A stretch of DNA of 64,000 nt, from the NCBI GenBank assembly GCA_021324685.1, contig JAJPIQ010000043.1, forward strand, positions 17,637 through 81,636. The letters run 5' to 3'. A model generated the notes under the pieces. That model did no database searches. It was not told the origin of the DNA and was given only the letters and a program-made list of their open reading frames with translations. How positions within the stretch are numbered: position 1 is the first letter of the stretch; each line of letters begins with the position of its first letter. Of this stretch, positions 35,874-44,241 are shown one piece after another. The translations under genes and the position numbers were made by a program. The DNA comes from Bacteroidota bacterium (GTDB taxonomy: Bacteria > Bacteroidota > Ignavibacteria > Palsa-1295).

Positions 35874-37625
35874 ATGCAAAAAATGCCTCGTTCAATCTAT
35901 TATAAATCCTGGTGGCTGGCCGCGCTGATCGTAACCTTTTCAACGATCGCTCGCGCACAGGAAACGGCCGACAATGATGTTGTCATCCAGACGATGAAGT
36001 CCGAGCTTGCGCGCGAACACGATGCGCTTGCCTCACAGACAGTGCCACCCTATTATATGAGTTATAACGTTGGCGATGAACAAACGGTCAGCATCGTCAC
36101 CAGTTATGGATCGATTATGAAGTCGGACTCGACGCGGCGGCGAACCCTGCTCGTCGATATTCGCGTGGGCGATTACTCGCTCGATAATACACACGAGATT
36201 CGTGCTTCGAACGACATGTTCGCTCGCGGCGGTGCGCGTTCGATCCCTTACGAGGACAACTCGGAATCGCTCCGGCTCGCCCTATGGCGCGAAACAAATG
36301 CGAGTTACAATGCGGCGACCGAACGCCTGCAGCAAGTCCGCACCAATAAAACGATCAAAGTGGCCGAAGAAGATACTTCCGGCGACTTCAGCAAAGCCGA
36401 CGCTGCCAACCATTATTATGAGCCGGAGATCGATATGGCCAGTTACTTCCATGACCGAAAGGAATGGGAGAAACGGCTCGCTCGATATTCCGCGCTCTTT
36501 GTAGGCCAGCAGGATATTTTCGAAGCGAAAGCAACGCTCGACGCAAGCATTGTACGAAAGTATTTCGTATCGACCGAAGGAGGCGAGATCGCTTCCAATC
36601 AACTCTATACACGCGTCATGATCATGGCGACCGCAAAAGCGGACGACGGCATGGAATTGCCGCTTTATAAGAGTTATTTCGCCTACGTTCCAAGCGACCT
36701 GCCCTCCGACGATTCTATTATGCACGATGTGTATAATATGATCGCCACGCTCGAGCAAATGCGCAATGCACCCGTGATCAGTCCGTTCGCAGGCCCGGCG
36801 ATTCTTTCCGGAGGACCAGCCGGCGTATTTTTTCACGAGATTTTCGGTCACCGGGTCGAAGCACGGCGCGAAAAAGACGTGAATGAAGGACAGACCTTCA
36901 AGAAAAAAATTGGACAGGAAGTATTGCCGACGTTCATGGATGTTTTCGACGACCCGAACCTCCAGCGATACGACAGCACCGATCTGCTCGGACATTATAC
37001 GTATGACGACGAGGGCGTTCGCGGGCAACGGGTCGATATTGTCCAGAATGGAGTCCTGAAGAACTTTCTTATGGGACGTTCCCCCATCGAAGGGTTCCCA
37101 CATTCGAACGGCCATGGACGCGCCCAGCCGGGGAAGCTTCCCGAGGCGCGGCAATCGAACCTGGTCGTCGTCGCAAAACAGACGGTTCCCTTCGATACGC
37201 TTCGGGCGATGCTCATTGAAGAGTGTAAGCGCCAGGGAAAACCGTACGGACTGTGGTTCAAAGAAGTCGAAGGGGGGTTTACGCTCACCGGGCGTACGAT
37301 CCCGAATGCATTCAATGTCCTGCCGATCCTGGTCTATCGGATTTATGCCGATGGCCGCCCGGACGAACTCGTCCGCGGCGTCGATTTGATCGGTACTCCG
37401 CTCGCGACATTCGAGCGCATCATGGCCGCCGGCAACGATGGGGAAACCTTCAATGGGATGTGCGGCGCCGAGTCCGGATGGGTTCCCGTTTCTGCGTCCA
37501 GCCCCAGTTTGCTGGTGCGCGAAATCGAAGTCCAGAAGAAACAGAAGTCGCAGGAACGGTTACCGATCCTGCCGGCGCCCGATGCCGCCGCTTCCTCGAA
37601 GTCCGTCGATCCAGGCAAAGGATGA
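35874..37625 (+). CDS. Exported TldD/PmbA-family metalloprotease, catalytically intact
   Basis: A 583-residue protein with a signal peptide (SWWLAALIVTFSTIARA-Q). It belongs to the TldD/TldE (PmbA) family, which acts as a heterodimeric metalloprotease on unfolded peptides. The zinc motif HEIFGH (residues 321-326, HExxxH) lies in FFHEIFGHRVEA, with GHYTYDDEGVRGQRVDIVQNGVLKNFLMGRS and the C-terminal CGAESGWVPVSASSP also typical. Classical TldD is cytoplasmic and shorter (about 480); this one is exported. A paralogue without the zinc motif follows 4 bp downstream, as in a TldD/TldE pair. Either of two ATGs (codons 1 and 4) could be the start. Confidence 0.88.
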   Translation: MQKMPRSIYYKSWWLAALIVTFSTIARAQETADNDVVIQTMKSELAREHDALASQTVPPYYMSYNVGDEQTVSIVTSYGSIMKSDSTRRRTLLVDIRVGDYSLDNTHEIRASNDMFARGGARSIPYEDNSESLRLALWRETNASYNAATERLQQVRTNKTIKVAEEDTSGDFSKADAANHYYEPEIDMASYFHDRKEWEKRLARYSALFVGQQDIFEAKATLDASIVRKYFVSTEGGEIASNQLYTRVMIMATAKADDGMELPLYKSYFAYVPSDLPSDDSIMHDVYNMIATLEQMRNAPVISPFAGPAILSGGPAGVFFHEIFGHRVEARREKDVNEGQTFKKKIGQEVLPTFMDVFDDPNLQRYDSTDLLGHYTYDDEGVRGQRVDIVQNGVLKNFLMGRSPIEGFPHSNGHGRAQPGKLPEARQSNLVVVAKQTVPFDTLRAMLIEECKRQGKPYGLWFKEVEGGFTLTGRTIPNAFNVLPILVYRIYADGRPDELVRGVDLIGTPLATFERIMAAGNDGETFNGMCGAESGWVPVSASSPSLLVREIEVQKKQKSQERLPILPAPDAAASSKSVDPGKG

Positions 37626-37629
37626 GACC

Positions 37630-39483
37630 ATGCAAAAAAGAAGGACATTTACATTCTCACTCGATCTTTTGAAATTCGGTATGCCTCAGGTACGATTATT
37701 TCCGTTCGCAATACTTTTATTGACTGTTCCCGTATCGTTTCCATCCGTCCTGCACGCGCAGGTCTCCGATAAGACGATCGCGGTGGTGGAACGTGCCATG
37801 ACGGACGAACTCGCTCGCGCCAAATCGGACTTGCATCTTCCGGGACTCGTCGATCCGTTCTTCATCGCGTATACCGTCGCCGATCAGGAACGACTGGACC
37901 TCGCCGCATCGAATGGTTCCCTCACGCGTTCGGACCTGCACCACGAACGGCGCGAATCCGTTCGGCTTCTTCTCAATAATTACCAGTTCAACGACGAAAA
38001 TTTCACGGACAACACGGGATTTTTCATGTTCTCGAGCGCACCGGACAATGCCCTGCCACTCGACGACGACTATACCGGCATTCGCCGCGTGCTCTGGCTT
38101 TCGACCGACGATCTCTTCAAGAGCGCCAACGAGAACTTTTCAAAAAAGAAAGCGGCGCTCGAGCACAAGGAAGTTGCCGCAGAATTAAAGGACCTTCCGG
38201 ATTTCGCTCCGGCTCCGGCCATTGCCATCGCGGAACCACCGATCGCTTTACACTACGATCGCACGGCGCTTGAAACGATGGTCAAAGATGTCAGTGAGGA
38301 ATTTACCGCGCACCCGGAAATTCAGAACTCGAGTGTATCGCTCACGATCACGAATTCGTATGAATGGATCATAAATACGGAAGGCACCCGGGTTCGGAAA
38401 CCGGTCACCCTGTGCCAGATCGAAATCGAAGCCTACACGCAAGCCACTTCGGACGGGCAGCCGATCCATCTTTCTCGCACGTTCGTCGCAAAGATTCCCG
38501 AACAACTTCCCACGAAGCTCGAACTCCTGAACCGGGTGGACGAAATGGCCCGCGATCTCATCGCGCTCCGCTCCGCACCGCTCTTCGATCAGGACTATAC
38601 CGGTCCGGTCCTCTTCGAGAACGACGCCGCGGCTGATTTCTTGTCCGAGAACCTCATTTCGCGCCTGTTTGCGCAACGTGAGGACCTGTTCGGAAACGAT
38701 GTTTCCGCTATTTTCTCGTCCGGGAAACGTTCCTCCCTCAAGGAAAAATTGAATACCCGGATTCTCCCGACCACGGTTTCCGTGCACGATCTATCGCTTA
38801 CGAAAATGCGAAATGGGATCGAACTCCTCGGGTATTACCCCTTCGATGACGAAGGCGTCGTTCCACCGGCAGACCTGACGCTCGTCGATAAAGGAATTCT
38901 TAAAACGCTTTATATGAGTCGCACGCCGACCAAAGAAGTACGGGAACCGAATGGCCACGCGCGGTCGCTGGCCGGTGGCTTACCGGGAATGACCGAAGCT
39001 TCACCGGCGCCCGGGATCGTGGAATATAAAGATTCGAAGCCGGTTCCGCTTTCGGGAATGAAAAAAGATCTGCTCGCTCGCGCCAAAGACGATGGGTATA
39101 ACTACGGCATAATTGTCCGTGCGATCGACGGGGGCATCCCGAGCGACGAATCGGGCGAAAGTATTCAGGACATGCTTGCAAACGGCAAAGCAATCATTCC
39201 TATTCTTATTTATAAATTATTGCCTGACGGAACGGAGCAGTTAGTGCGGGGTGCCGAGATCGGCTTACCCAGCATACGGGACCTGCGGGAGATCGTCTCG
39301 TCCAAAGAGATGATCACTCGGAATATGCTGATTTCAGCCGGTTCCGGCGGGCTTTTTAGCTTCAGTCCAAAAGTGGCGGCCACCCTGATCGCTCCGGCTG
39401 ACATTCTTTCGCCAGAACTCGAAGTTCAGAGAAAGAAAGGGGAAGCATATCCGGCACCTCCTGTCGTGGCACGCCCTAATTAA
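37630..39483 (+). CDS. Exported TldE-like partner lacking the zinc motif
   Basis: A 617-residue TldD/PmbA-family protein starting 4 bp after its paralogue's stop, with a signal peptide (LFPFAILLLTVPVSFPSVLHA-Q). It is similar in the core (GYYPFDDEGVVPPADLTLVDKGILKTLYMSRTP, and the end SAGSGGLFSFSPKVAATLIAP), but the segment matching HEIFGH reads GPVLFENDAAADFLSENLI and lacks HExxxH. In known TldD/TldE complexes TldE lacks the zinc site and pairs with active TldD, so this is probably the non-catalytic subunit. The two genes should be co-expressed. Confidence 0.86.
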   Translation: MQKRRTFTFSLDLLKFGMPQVRLFPFAILLLTVPVSFPSVLHAQVSDKTIAVVERAMTDELARAKSDLHLPGLVDPFFIAYTVADQERLDLAASNGSLTRSDLHHERRESVRLLLNNYQFNDENFTDNTGFFMFSSAPDNALPLDDDYTGIRRVLWLSTDDLFKSANENFSKKKAALEHKEVAAELKDLPDFAPAPAIAIAEPPIALHYDRTALETMVKDVSEEFTAHPEIQNSSVSLTITNSYEWIINTEGTRVRKPVTLCQIEIEAYTQATSDGQPIHLSRTFVAKIPEQLPTKLELLNRVDEMARDLIALRSAPLFDQDYTGPVLFENDAAADFLSENLISRLFAQREDLFGNDVSAIFSSGKRSSLKEKLNTRILPTTVSVHDLSLTKMRNGIELLGYYPFDDEGVVPPADLTLVDKGILKTLYMSRTPTKEVREPNGHARSLAGGLPGMTEASPAPGIVEYKDSKPVPLSGMKKDLLARAKDDGYNYGIIVRAIDGGIPSDESGESIQDMLANGKAIIPILIYKLLPDGTEQLVRGAEIGLPSIRDLREIVSSKEMITRNMLISAGSGGLFSFSPKVAATLIAPADILSPELEVQRKKGEAYPAPPVVARPN

Positions 39484-39565
39484 CGATAAAAATTTTTGCG
39501 CCCCGTCCCATGAGAGAATTCTTCCGAAAATCGCGCTCCTCGGAAAACTCTGATGGGCGACCAAG

Positions 39566-40285
39566 TCAGTACCCGGGAAATTCTTCAAAGCGAACATTGT
39601 CTTCGTCGACGCCGTCGGCTTTAAGCATATCCCGCATGGCATGGACAAACCCGGCCGGTCCGGCAAGATAGTAAATCGCATTCGAGCGATTTGGGATATG
39701 GCGTTCGAGCATCGCGGCATCGATCGTCCCTCGCTCGCCGGCCCACGAGTCCTCCGGTGTAAGATCGGTCATCGTAGGAACGAAATGAAAGTTCGAATTT
39801 TGCTTCTGGAACTCCGCCAGGTCTTTCTGAAACGGAGCGTCCTGCGGAGTATGGTTGGAGTGCAGCAGATACATCGCGTGCGGTAACTTTTGATGCGTTG
39901 CCGACTTGACCATACTCATAAACGGGGTAATTCCGATCCCGCCGGCGAGGAAGACGGCCGGCTTTCCGGCGTTTTTATGCAGCGTGAACGAGCCATACGG
40001 CCCATCCCACGCCAATTCCATCTGCGGCTCTGCCGATTGGATAAGACGTTTGAATGCCGTATCGCGCATTCGGGTGGCGAACATAAGTTCTGGCTCATGC
40101 GGCGCGCTCACCAGGGAGAAGGTCCGTACCGGTCCTTCCGCGTCCATCTCTTTGGGATCGATAAGATAGAGGTCGATCGTCTGCCCTGCCTCGTACTGAA
40201 ATCCTTCCGGTCGGGATAAATGGAACGCGCGCGTTCCTTTGGCAATCTCTTCGCTGCGAAGAAGGTGCAATCGTTTTTCTGACAT
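39566..40285 (-). CDS. Ferredoxin-NADP reductase-like FAD oxidoreductase
   Basis: A 239-residue flavoprotein. FAD-binding RTFSLVSAP near residue 54 and NAD(P)-binding GGIGITPFMSM near 112 mark it as a ferredoxin-reductase-type protein; the end DNVRFEEFPGY is the usual C-terminus. No [2Fe-2S] domain is attached, so it needs a separate electron carrier. The ATG at 40285 gives the expected start (MSEKRLHLLRSEEIAKGTRAFHL); an upstream extension into the apt promoter is unlikely. Divergent from apt. Confidence 0.88.
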   Translation of the reverse strand: MSEKRLHLLRSEEIAKGTRAFHLSRPEGFQYEAGQTIDLYLIDPKEMDAEGPVRTFSLVSAPHEPELMFATRMRDTAFKRLIQSAEPQMELAWDGPYGSFTLHKNAGKPAVFLAGGIGITPFMSMVKSATHQKLPHAMYLLHSNHTPQDAPFQKDLAEFQKQNSNFHFVPTMTDLTPEDSWAGERGTIDAAMLERHIPNRSNAIYYLAGPAGFVHAMRDMLKADGVDEDNVRFEEFPGY

Positions 40286-40367
40286 AATGTAAATACGGGT
40301 TTTAAACGAGTAAAATACGCGGCGCTCCGATTGTTGTATTTTTGCGAACGATACAAAAGTACGAACC

Positions 40368-40907
40368 ATGTCGCCCGTTATCTTAAAACAGCCCTTGTTG
40401 GCAGAATCGCTTATTCGCGATGTTCCCGATTTTCCCCGCCCAGGAATTTTATTTAAAGACATTACCCCGGTCCTGGCCGATCCGGCGGCGATGAAGGAGG
40501 TGATCGATCGGTTTATCGAGTTTGCAGCTCCAAAATCGCCAACGGCGATCGTCGGGATCGAATCGCGAGGCTTTGTCTTCGGAATGCCGCTCGCTCTGGA
40601 AATGAATTTGCCGTTCATTCCAGTCAGGAAATTGGGGAAACTTCCTTACCGGACGATCCACGAGGAATACGATCTCGAATATGGCACAAATACCGTCGAG
40701 ATCCACGAGGACGCTTTGAAACCCGGCGATCGAGTCATTATCGTGGACGATCTGCTGGCGACCGGAGGTACGGCCGCAGCCTCCAAACGGCTCGTAAACC
40801 GCCTGGGCGGCAGGGTCGAAGGCTTTGCCTTCCTGATCGAGCTTGAATTCCTCCACGGCCGGCTGGCGCTTGCCAATGACGATATACTGGCACTGATTGC
40901 CTGCTAA
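40368..40907 (+). CDS. apt: Adenine phosphoribosyltransferase
   Basis: A 179-residue purine salvage enzyme that makes AMP from adenine and PRPP. PRPP-binding VIIVDDLLATGGTAAA (123-138) and the Apt signatures DFPRPGILFKDITPVL and GIESRGFVFGMPLAL are clear. Length is normal. It is transcribed alone from an 82-bp divergent region and followed by a hairpin. Confidence 0.95.
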   Translation: MSPVILKQPLLAESLIRDVPDFPRPGILFKDITPVLADPAAMKEVIDRFIEFAAPKSPTAIVGIESRGFVFGMPLALEMNLPFIPVRKLGKLPYRTIHEEYDLEYGTNTVEIHEDALKPGDRVIIVDDLLATGGTAAASKRLVNRLGGRVEGFAFLIELEFLHGRLALANDDILALIAC

Positions 40908-40909
40908 AA

Positions 40910-40943
40910 CGTACTTCGCTCAAAAAAGCGGATTTTTAGTACG
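40910..40943 (+). terminator. Hairpin after apt
   Basis: CGTACT pairs with AGTACG, and an inner stem CGCT/AGCG sits in the loop, just after the apt stop. A run of five T's lies inside the stem-loop rather than after it, so it may be a terminator or mRNA-end structure. Confidence 0.45.
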
Positions 40944-41006
40944 ATGGGAGCGTTCTGAAAAAGACCTAAAACTTCGGACTAATTTTTGTTAACCCAGCAA
41001 TATACT

Positions 41007-41516
41007 ATGAAGCATATTCTGACCGCAATCTCTATTTCGATCCTTCTTCTTGCCGGCTGCAAAGCCTCGACATCGCCGACCGGAACCACCACCACTCCGG
41101 GCAGCATGATCGCCACGGTCAACGGCAAAGCGTGGTCCTCGACGGTGCTCCCTGGAACCGGCGGCGCCACCGGTAAAATGAACAGCAACGTTCTCAGCAT
41201 CATTGGTTTATCGGTCACCGATAACACCGAAATCTCTCTGATCCTGCCAAAGCCGGCAGTTGGAACCGATTCGCTCGGCGCGACGGGGTATGAAGGCGAT
41301 TACTCGATTCTCCTTGGCGCTACCGATACGACGATCTACGGCTCCATCCCCGAAGTTCTGCAAGGTCAGATTTACGATGGCGCTGTGAGCATTACCTCCT
41401 ACGATTCCGTGAGCAAATCGATCTCGGGTACCTTCCATTTTATCGGCCGGCGGAGCGGTAACCTTTCGGATTCGGTCACGATCACGAACGGTTCTTTTTA
41501 TCAGGTCACCTGGTAA
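41007..41516 (+). CDS. Small lipoprotein
   Basis: A 169-residue lipoprotein with signal MKHILTAISISILLLAGC and a Thr/Ser-rich linker. The following part (MIATVNGKAWSSTVLP, near 34-49, and GTFHFIGRRSGNLSDSVTITNGSF at the end) resembles the short DUF6252-like family of Bacteroidota lipoproteins. Function unknown; probably in the inner leaflet of the outer membrane. ATG at 41007 is chosen as the only start that gives a lipobox. Confidence 0.8.
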   Translation: MKHILTAISISILLLAGCKASTSPTGTTTTPGSMIATVNGKAWSSTVLPGTGGATGKMNSNVLSIIGLSVTDNTEISLILPKPAVGTDSLGATGYEGDYSILLGATDTTIYGSIPEVLQGQIYDGAVSITSYDSVSKSISGTFHFIGRRSGNLSDSVTITNGSFYQVTW

Positions 41517-41537
41517 TGGGCCGGGAAAAGCGTTCCG

Positions 41538-41939
41538 TCACTTTTTTTCAAAATCGAGCGAAACGCTGTTAATGCAATAGCGAAGGCCGGTCGGGTCGGG
41601 ACCGTCGTCAAAAACATGGCCTAAGTGCGCACCGCAAGTAGCGCAAGTTACCTCGGTTCGGACCATACCGAACGACCGGTCCGCATGCTCCTCGATTTGC
41701 GCGTTCGCTTTCGGGGCAGAGAAACTCGGCCAGCCACACCCGGCATCGAATTTCGTATCGCTATCGAACAGTGGTGCGCCACACGCGCCGCATTTATAAA
41801 CTCCGTTTTCCCAGAATGCCTCATATTCTCCGGTGAACGGTCGCTCCGTCCCTTTTTCACGCATCACGCGATATTGCTCGGGAGTTAACTCTCGTTTCCA
41901 CTCGTCTTCGGTTTTTTCCATCGGTTTTTTCTCGTTCAT
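41538..41939 (-). CDS. msrB: Peptide methionine (R)-S-oxide reductase
   Basis: A 133-residue MsrB that repairs oxidised methionine. Catalytic Cys122 is in GLRYCINS; zinc cysteines are in CGAC (50-53) and CATC (99-102). CGWPSFSAP and [18 protein letters not shown] are signatures. The ATG at 41939 is used; an upstream ATG adds 20 non-conserved residues without a convincing signal. Start is cytoplasmic. Single gene, convergent with the lipoprotein. Confidence 0.95.
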   Translation of the reverse strand: MNEKKPMEKTEDEWKRELTPEQYRVMREKGTERPFTGEYEAFWENGVYKCGACGAPLFDSDTKFDAGCGWPSFSAPKANAQIEEHADRSFGMVRTEVTCATCGAHLGHVFDDGPDPTGLRYCINSVSLDFEKK

Positions 41940-42183
41940 TGCTCTACCTACGAAGAAAAAGGAAGCGGGATTCGAAGTCCTCAAGCTCCTCATTAGCATT
42001 TTTTCTCGTTGAAGGGCAGTAATGTCCTGAAGCAGGATATTTACTGCCTCACTTAAAAAATCTTACGATAAACTCAAAAACGCAAACTGAATTTTTTGTC
42101 ATGTGGAGAAAGGGGGCGGTTGGAGTTCCATTTGATAGAGACGTATGTGTCTCTAAGATAAATCGAATATCTTTAAGGTTAGT

Positions 42184-42651
42184 ATGGAATCCACTCAGGT
42201 CTTTTCTCTGAATACGGCGGTCGGTCGCCGTGAATTTTTGAAACGGACGGGGCTCGTCCTTACCGCAGCAACGCTTTCAGGTACGCTGGCCGAAATCCTG
42301 GCAAGCTGTAATTCGCCAACAGCGGCGAACATCACGCATGGGACGACAACGGTGAGCATTGCCTCGCTGAACTCCGACGGGCAGTTCCTCGTCGATACGA
42401 GTGTCACGCCAGACGGCACGCCGATCCTTGTTATTCGGCAAAATGCGACGACCTACACCGCGCTTTCCATGATGTGTACGCATCAGGGCTGTCAAGTGAA
42501 CCCCCCGAGTGGCGGAACGATCTATTGCTCATGCCATGGCTCTCGTTTCGACTTACATGGAAACGTTTTGAGCGGGCCTGCGCCCTCGCCACTGACGAAT
42601 TATGGCGTTTCGCTCAATGCGGCAGCGAAAACAATTACCGTTACCTATTAA
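42184..42651 (+). CDS. Tat-exported Rieske [2Fe-2S] protein
   Basis: A 155-residue protein with twin-arginine signal [10 protein letters not shown] (14-23) followed by a hydrophobic stretch and LASC, a lipobox-like site. The cluster ligands are in CTHQGC (98-103) and [12 protein letters not shown] (115-125); both extra cysteines of the disulfide pair are present, as in cytochrome bc-type Rieske proteins. No cytochrome b or other quinol-oxidase gene is adjacent, so it may be a separate electron carrier or one subunit of a distant complex. Confidence 0.9.
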   Translation: MESTQVFSLNTAVGRREFLKRTGLVLTAATLSGTLAEILASCNSPTAANITHGTTTVSIASLNSDGQFLVDTSVTPDGTPILVIRQNATTYTALSMMCTHQGCQVNPPSGGTIYCSCHGSRFDLHGNVLSGPAPSPLTNYGVSLNAAAKTITVTY

Positions 42652-42671
42652 AAGATTTTCCGAACAACCGC

Positions 42672-42700
42672 AGGCTGCCCACTTCCCGTGATGGCAGCCT
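42672..42700. terminator. Bidirectional terminator between Rieske and mltG
   Basis: AGGCTGCC pairs perfectly with GGCAGCCT around a 13-base loop, placed between the convergent Rieske and mltG stops. The plus-strand tail is T-rich (TTTGCTGTTGC). Confidence 0.7.
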
Positions 42701-42716
42701 TTGCTGTTGCTACAAT

Positions 42717-43790
42717 TTATCGTTCCCGCACTCCGCCGGCGATATTATGCTCTTCTTTCTTGATGTTCTGAATTTGGCCGGCATACGTCGGGCTGAAGTA
42801 ATGCGTCCGGCTGCCATCGCGGCGAGCGACGAAGAAAAGATAGTTCGTTTCGGCAGGATAGACGGCAGCATAGATCGTTTGGATGCTCGGATTATTAATC
42901 GGCCCCGGCGGCAAGCCGGTCTTTAAATACGTGTTATATGGCGTGGACCGCAGAATATCGGAATGGGAGATCGGCCGGTCCAGTTGGAGACCGTATTGCA
43001 CCGTCGGGTCAGCCTGAAGCTTCATCCCGATGTGGTAACGATTTTCATAGACTCCGGCGATCAGGTATTTTTCGGAATCGTTCTTCGTCTCGCCTTCGAC
43101 GATCGAGGCGAAGATCATGACCTGGTACGGTGAAAGTCCGCGCGCGCGCGCTGCATCGAGCAACGAATCGGGGACCTCCTGATGGAACCGGGTCACCAAT
43201 GCCTGAAGAAGCGTACGTCCATTAAATGGATAGAGCCACTTATAATGATCGGGATACAGATAGCCTTCGGCGGTCTGGGCTTCTTCGGGAAGGCCCAGCC
43301 AATGCAGGTACGCCGTATCGCCGGCAGCCTGAATAAAATCGTATTTATTGACACCGAGGCTGGCATCGGCCGCATCGGCAACGTCCTTCAGGCGAAAACC
43401 TTCGGGGATCGAGAGTTCGAAGACGATCTGGTATTTCGTTCCGACAAGGTCCTCGAGCAATTGCAGATTGCTGAGGCCGCGATGAATTTGGAACGTTCCG
43501 CCATGAATGCGGTGGCCGGCACGGATCAGTTTGGCCGCGGCGCGGAACGTAATTTCATTCCGAATAAAACCGCCCTGTTTGAGGGAATCGGCGATCTCGG
43601 CCATCGTCACATTCGGCCGTACCACGAGCATGGTCTCGCGCGTCAGTTGAGGATCCTCTTTTGTCAGATCCGGATTATGCAGAAAGAAAAGGCTGTATAC
43701 GGCAGCCAGCAAAACGGCAACCGGAATCGTGATCCACCAGAAAAACCGTTTTCTGGATTCACGCCGAATACGATAATAGATCCTTTTCAT
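42717..43790 (-). CDS. mltG: Endolytic transglycosylase MltG
   Basis: A 357-residue inner-membrane enzyme that cuts nascent glycan chains to end peptidoglycan polymerisation. An N-terminal membrane helix (FFWWITIPVAVLLAAVYSLFFL) anchors it; a LysM-like part (about 55-110) is followed by the YceG domain. Catalytic Glu lies in IFASIVEGETKND; LQADPTVQYGL and PYNTYLKTGLPPGPINNPS are family signatures. Length is normal. Two terminator-like hairpins lie about 100 bp upstream of the start on the same strand. Confidence 0.94.
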   Translation of the reverse strand: MKRIYYRIRRESRKRFFWWITIPVAVLLAAVYSLFFLHNPDLTKEDPQLTRETMLVVRPNVTMAEIADSLKQGGFIRNEITFRAAAKLIRAGHRIHGGTFQIHRGLSNLQLLEDLVGTKYQIVFELSIPEGFRLKDVADAADASLGVNKYDFIQAAGDTAYLHWLGLPEEAQTAEGYLYPDHYKWLYPFNGRTLLQALVTRFHQEVPDSLLDAARARGLSPYQVMIFASIVEGETKNDSEKYLIAGVYENRYHIGMKLQADPTVQYGLQLDRPISHSDILRSTPYNTYLKTGLPPGPINNPSIQTIYAAVYPAETNYLFFVARRDGSRTHYFSPTYAGQIQNIKKEEHNIAGGVRER

Positions 43791-43889
43791 GCTATCGTCG
43801 TTCGGTTCAACTTGCGCGCCTGTGGCCCCGGTAAACGCATGACACTTGGATGAGTATTTCGACAGCGTGGAACAATTTAAAATAGAAAA

Positions 43890-43935
43890 GCCCGCAACGG
43901 GTATTTAAAATAGAAAAGGCCGCCATCCGGCGGCC
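43890..43935 (-). terminator. Two adjacent terminator-like hairpins with the same T-rich tail
   Basis: On the minus strand GGCCGCC-GGAT-GGCGGCC (43935-43918) is followed by TTTTCTATTTTAAA, and CCCG-TTG-CGGG (43901-43891) is followed by a nearly identical CTTTTCTATTTTAAA. The repeated 15-bp tail is at 43904-43918 and 43876-43890 (plus strand). No gene ends upstream within about 300 bp except a doubtful ORF. Confidence 0.6.
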
Positions 43936-44241
43936 TCATCTACACACGATGTTTTCCTTCGATGCCTCAGAGAACCCTATTATCAGAAAAAGTTATTTGC
44001 TTTAAAAGCCCTGAATCGCAATCGCAACGCGGCTTCGTCGCATCGGACGAAGCGGGGCCGCGAGTGTGTAGATTCCATTTTTTCAAAGTGGGTCTCGAAC
44101 CATCCGAGGATGACTCGTATGCCTCCAATACGTTCTAATCGTGTGCCAGCGTGGCCATCCGTTCGAAAGATTATGCGCCACAAGAAATCGCTGTCATAAA
44201 GTAAATATTTTCATCTAAAAAAATTTCCGTATATTTAAGAA
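43936..44241. other. Unannotated region upstream of the tandem terminators
   Basis: About 300 bp with no convincing gene. A 66-codon minus-strand frame (43983-44183) ends just before the hairpins but has no recognisable protein features. A GGTTCGAGACC-like stretch near 44090 cannot form a tRNA T-arm stem. The segment may encode a minus-strand RNA ended by the tandem terminators. The plus-strand end holds the egtB promoter. Confidence 0.4.

Noticed and set aside
44085..44115. Possible tRNA T-arm (GGTTCGAGACC on the minus strand)
   Set aside because: The 5-bp stem cannot form and no acceptor stem or anticodon arm fits.
43983..44183. A 66-codon minus-strand ORF before the tandem terminators
   Set aside because: No protein-like features. 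The terminators make a transcript likely, but coding is unproven.
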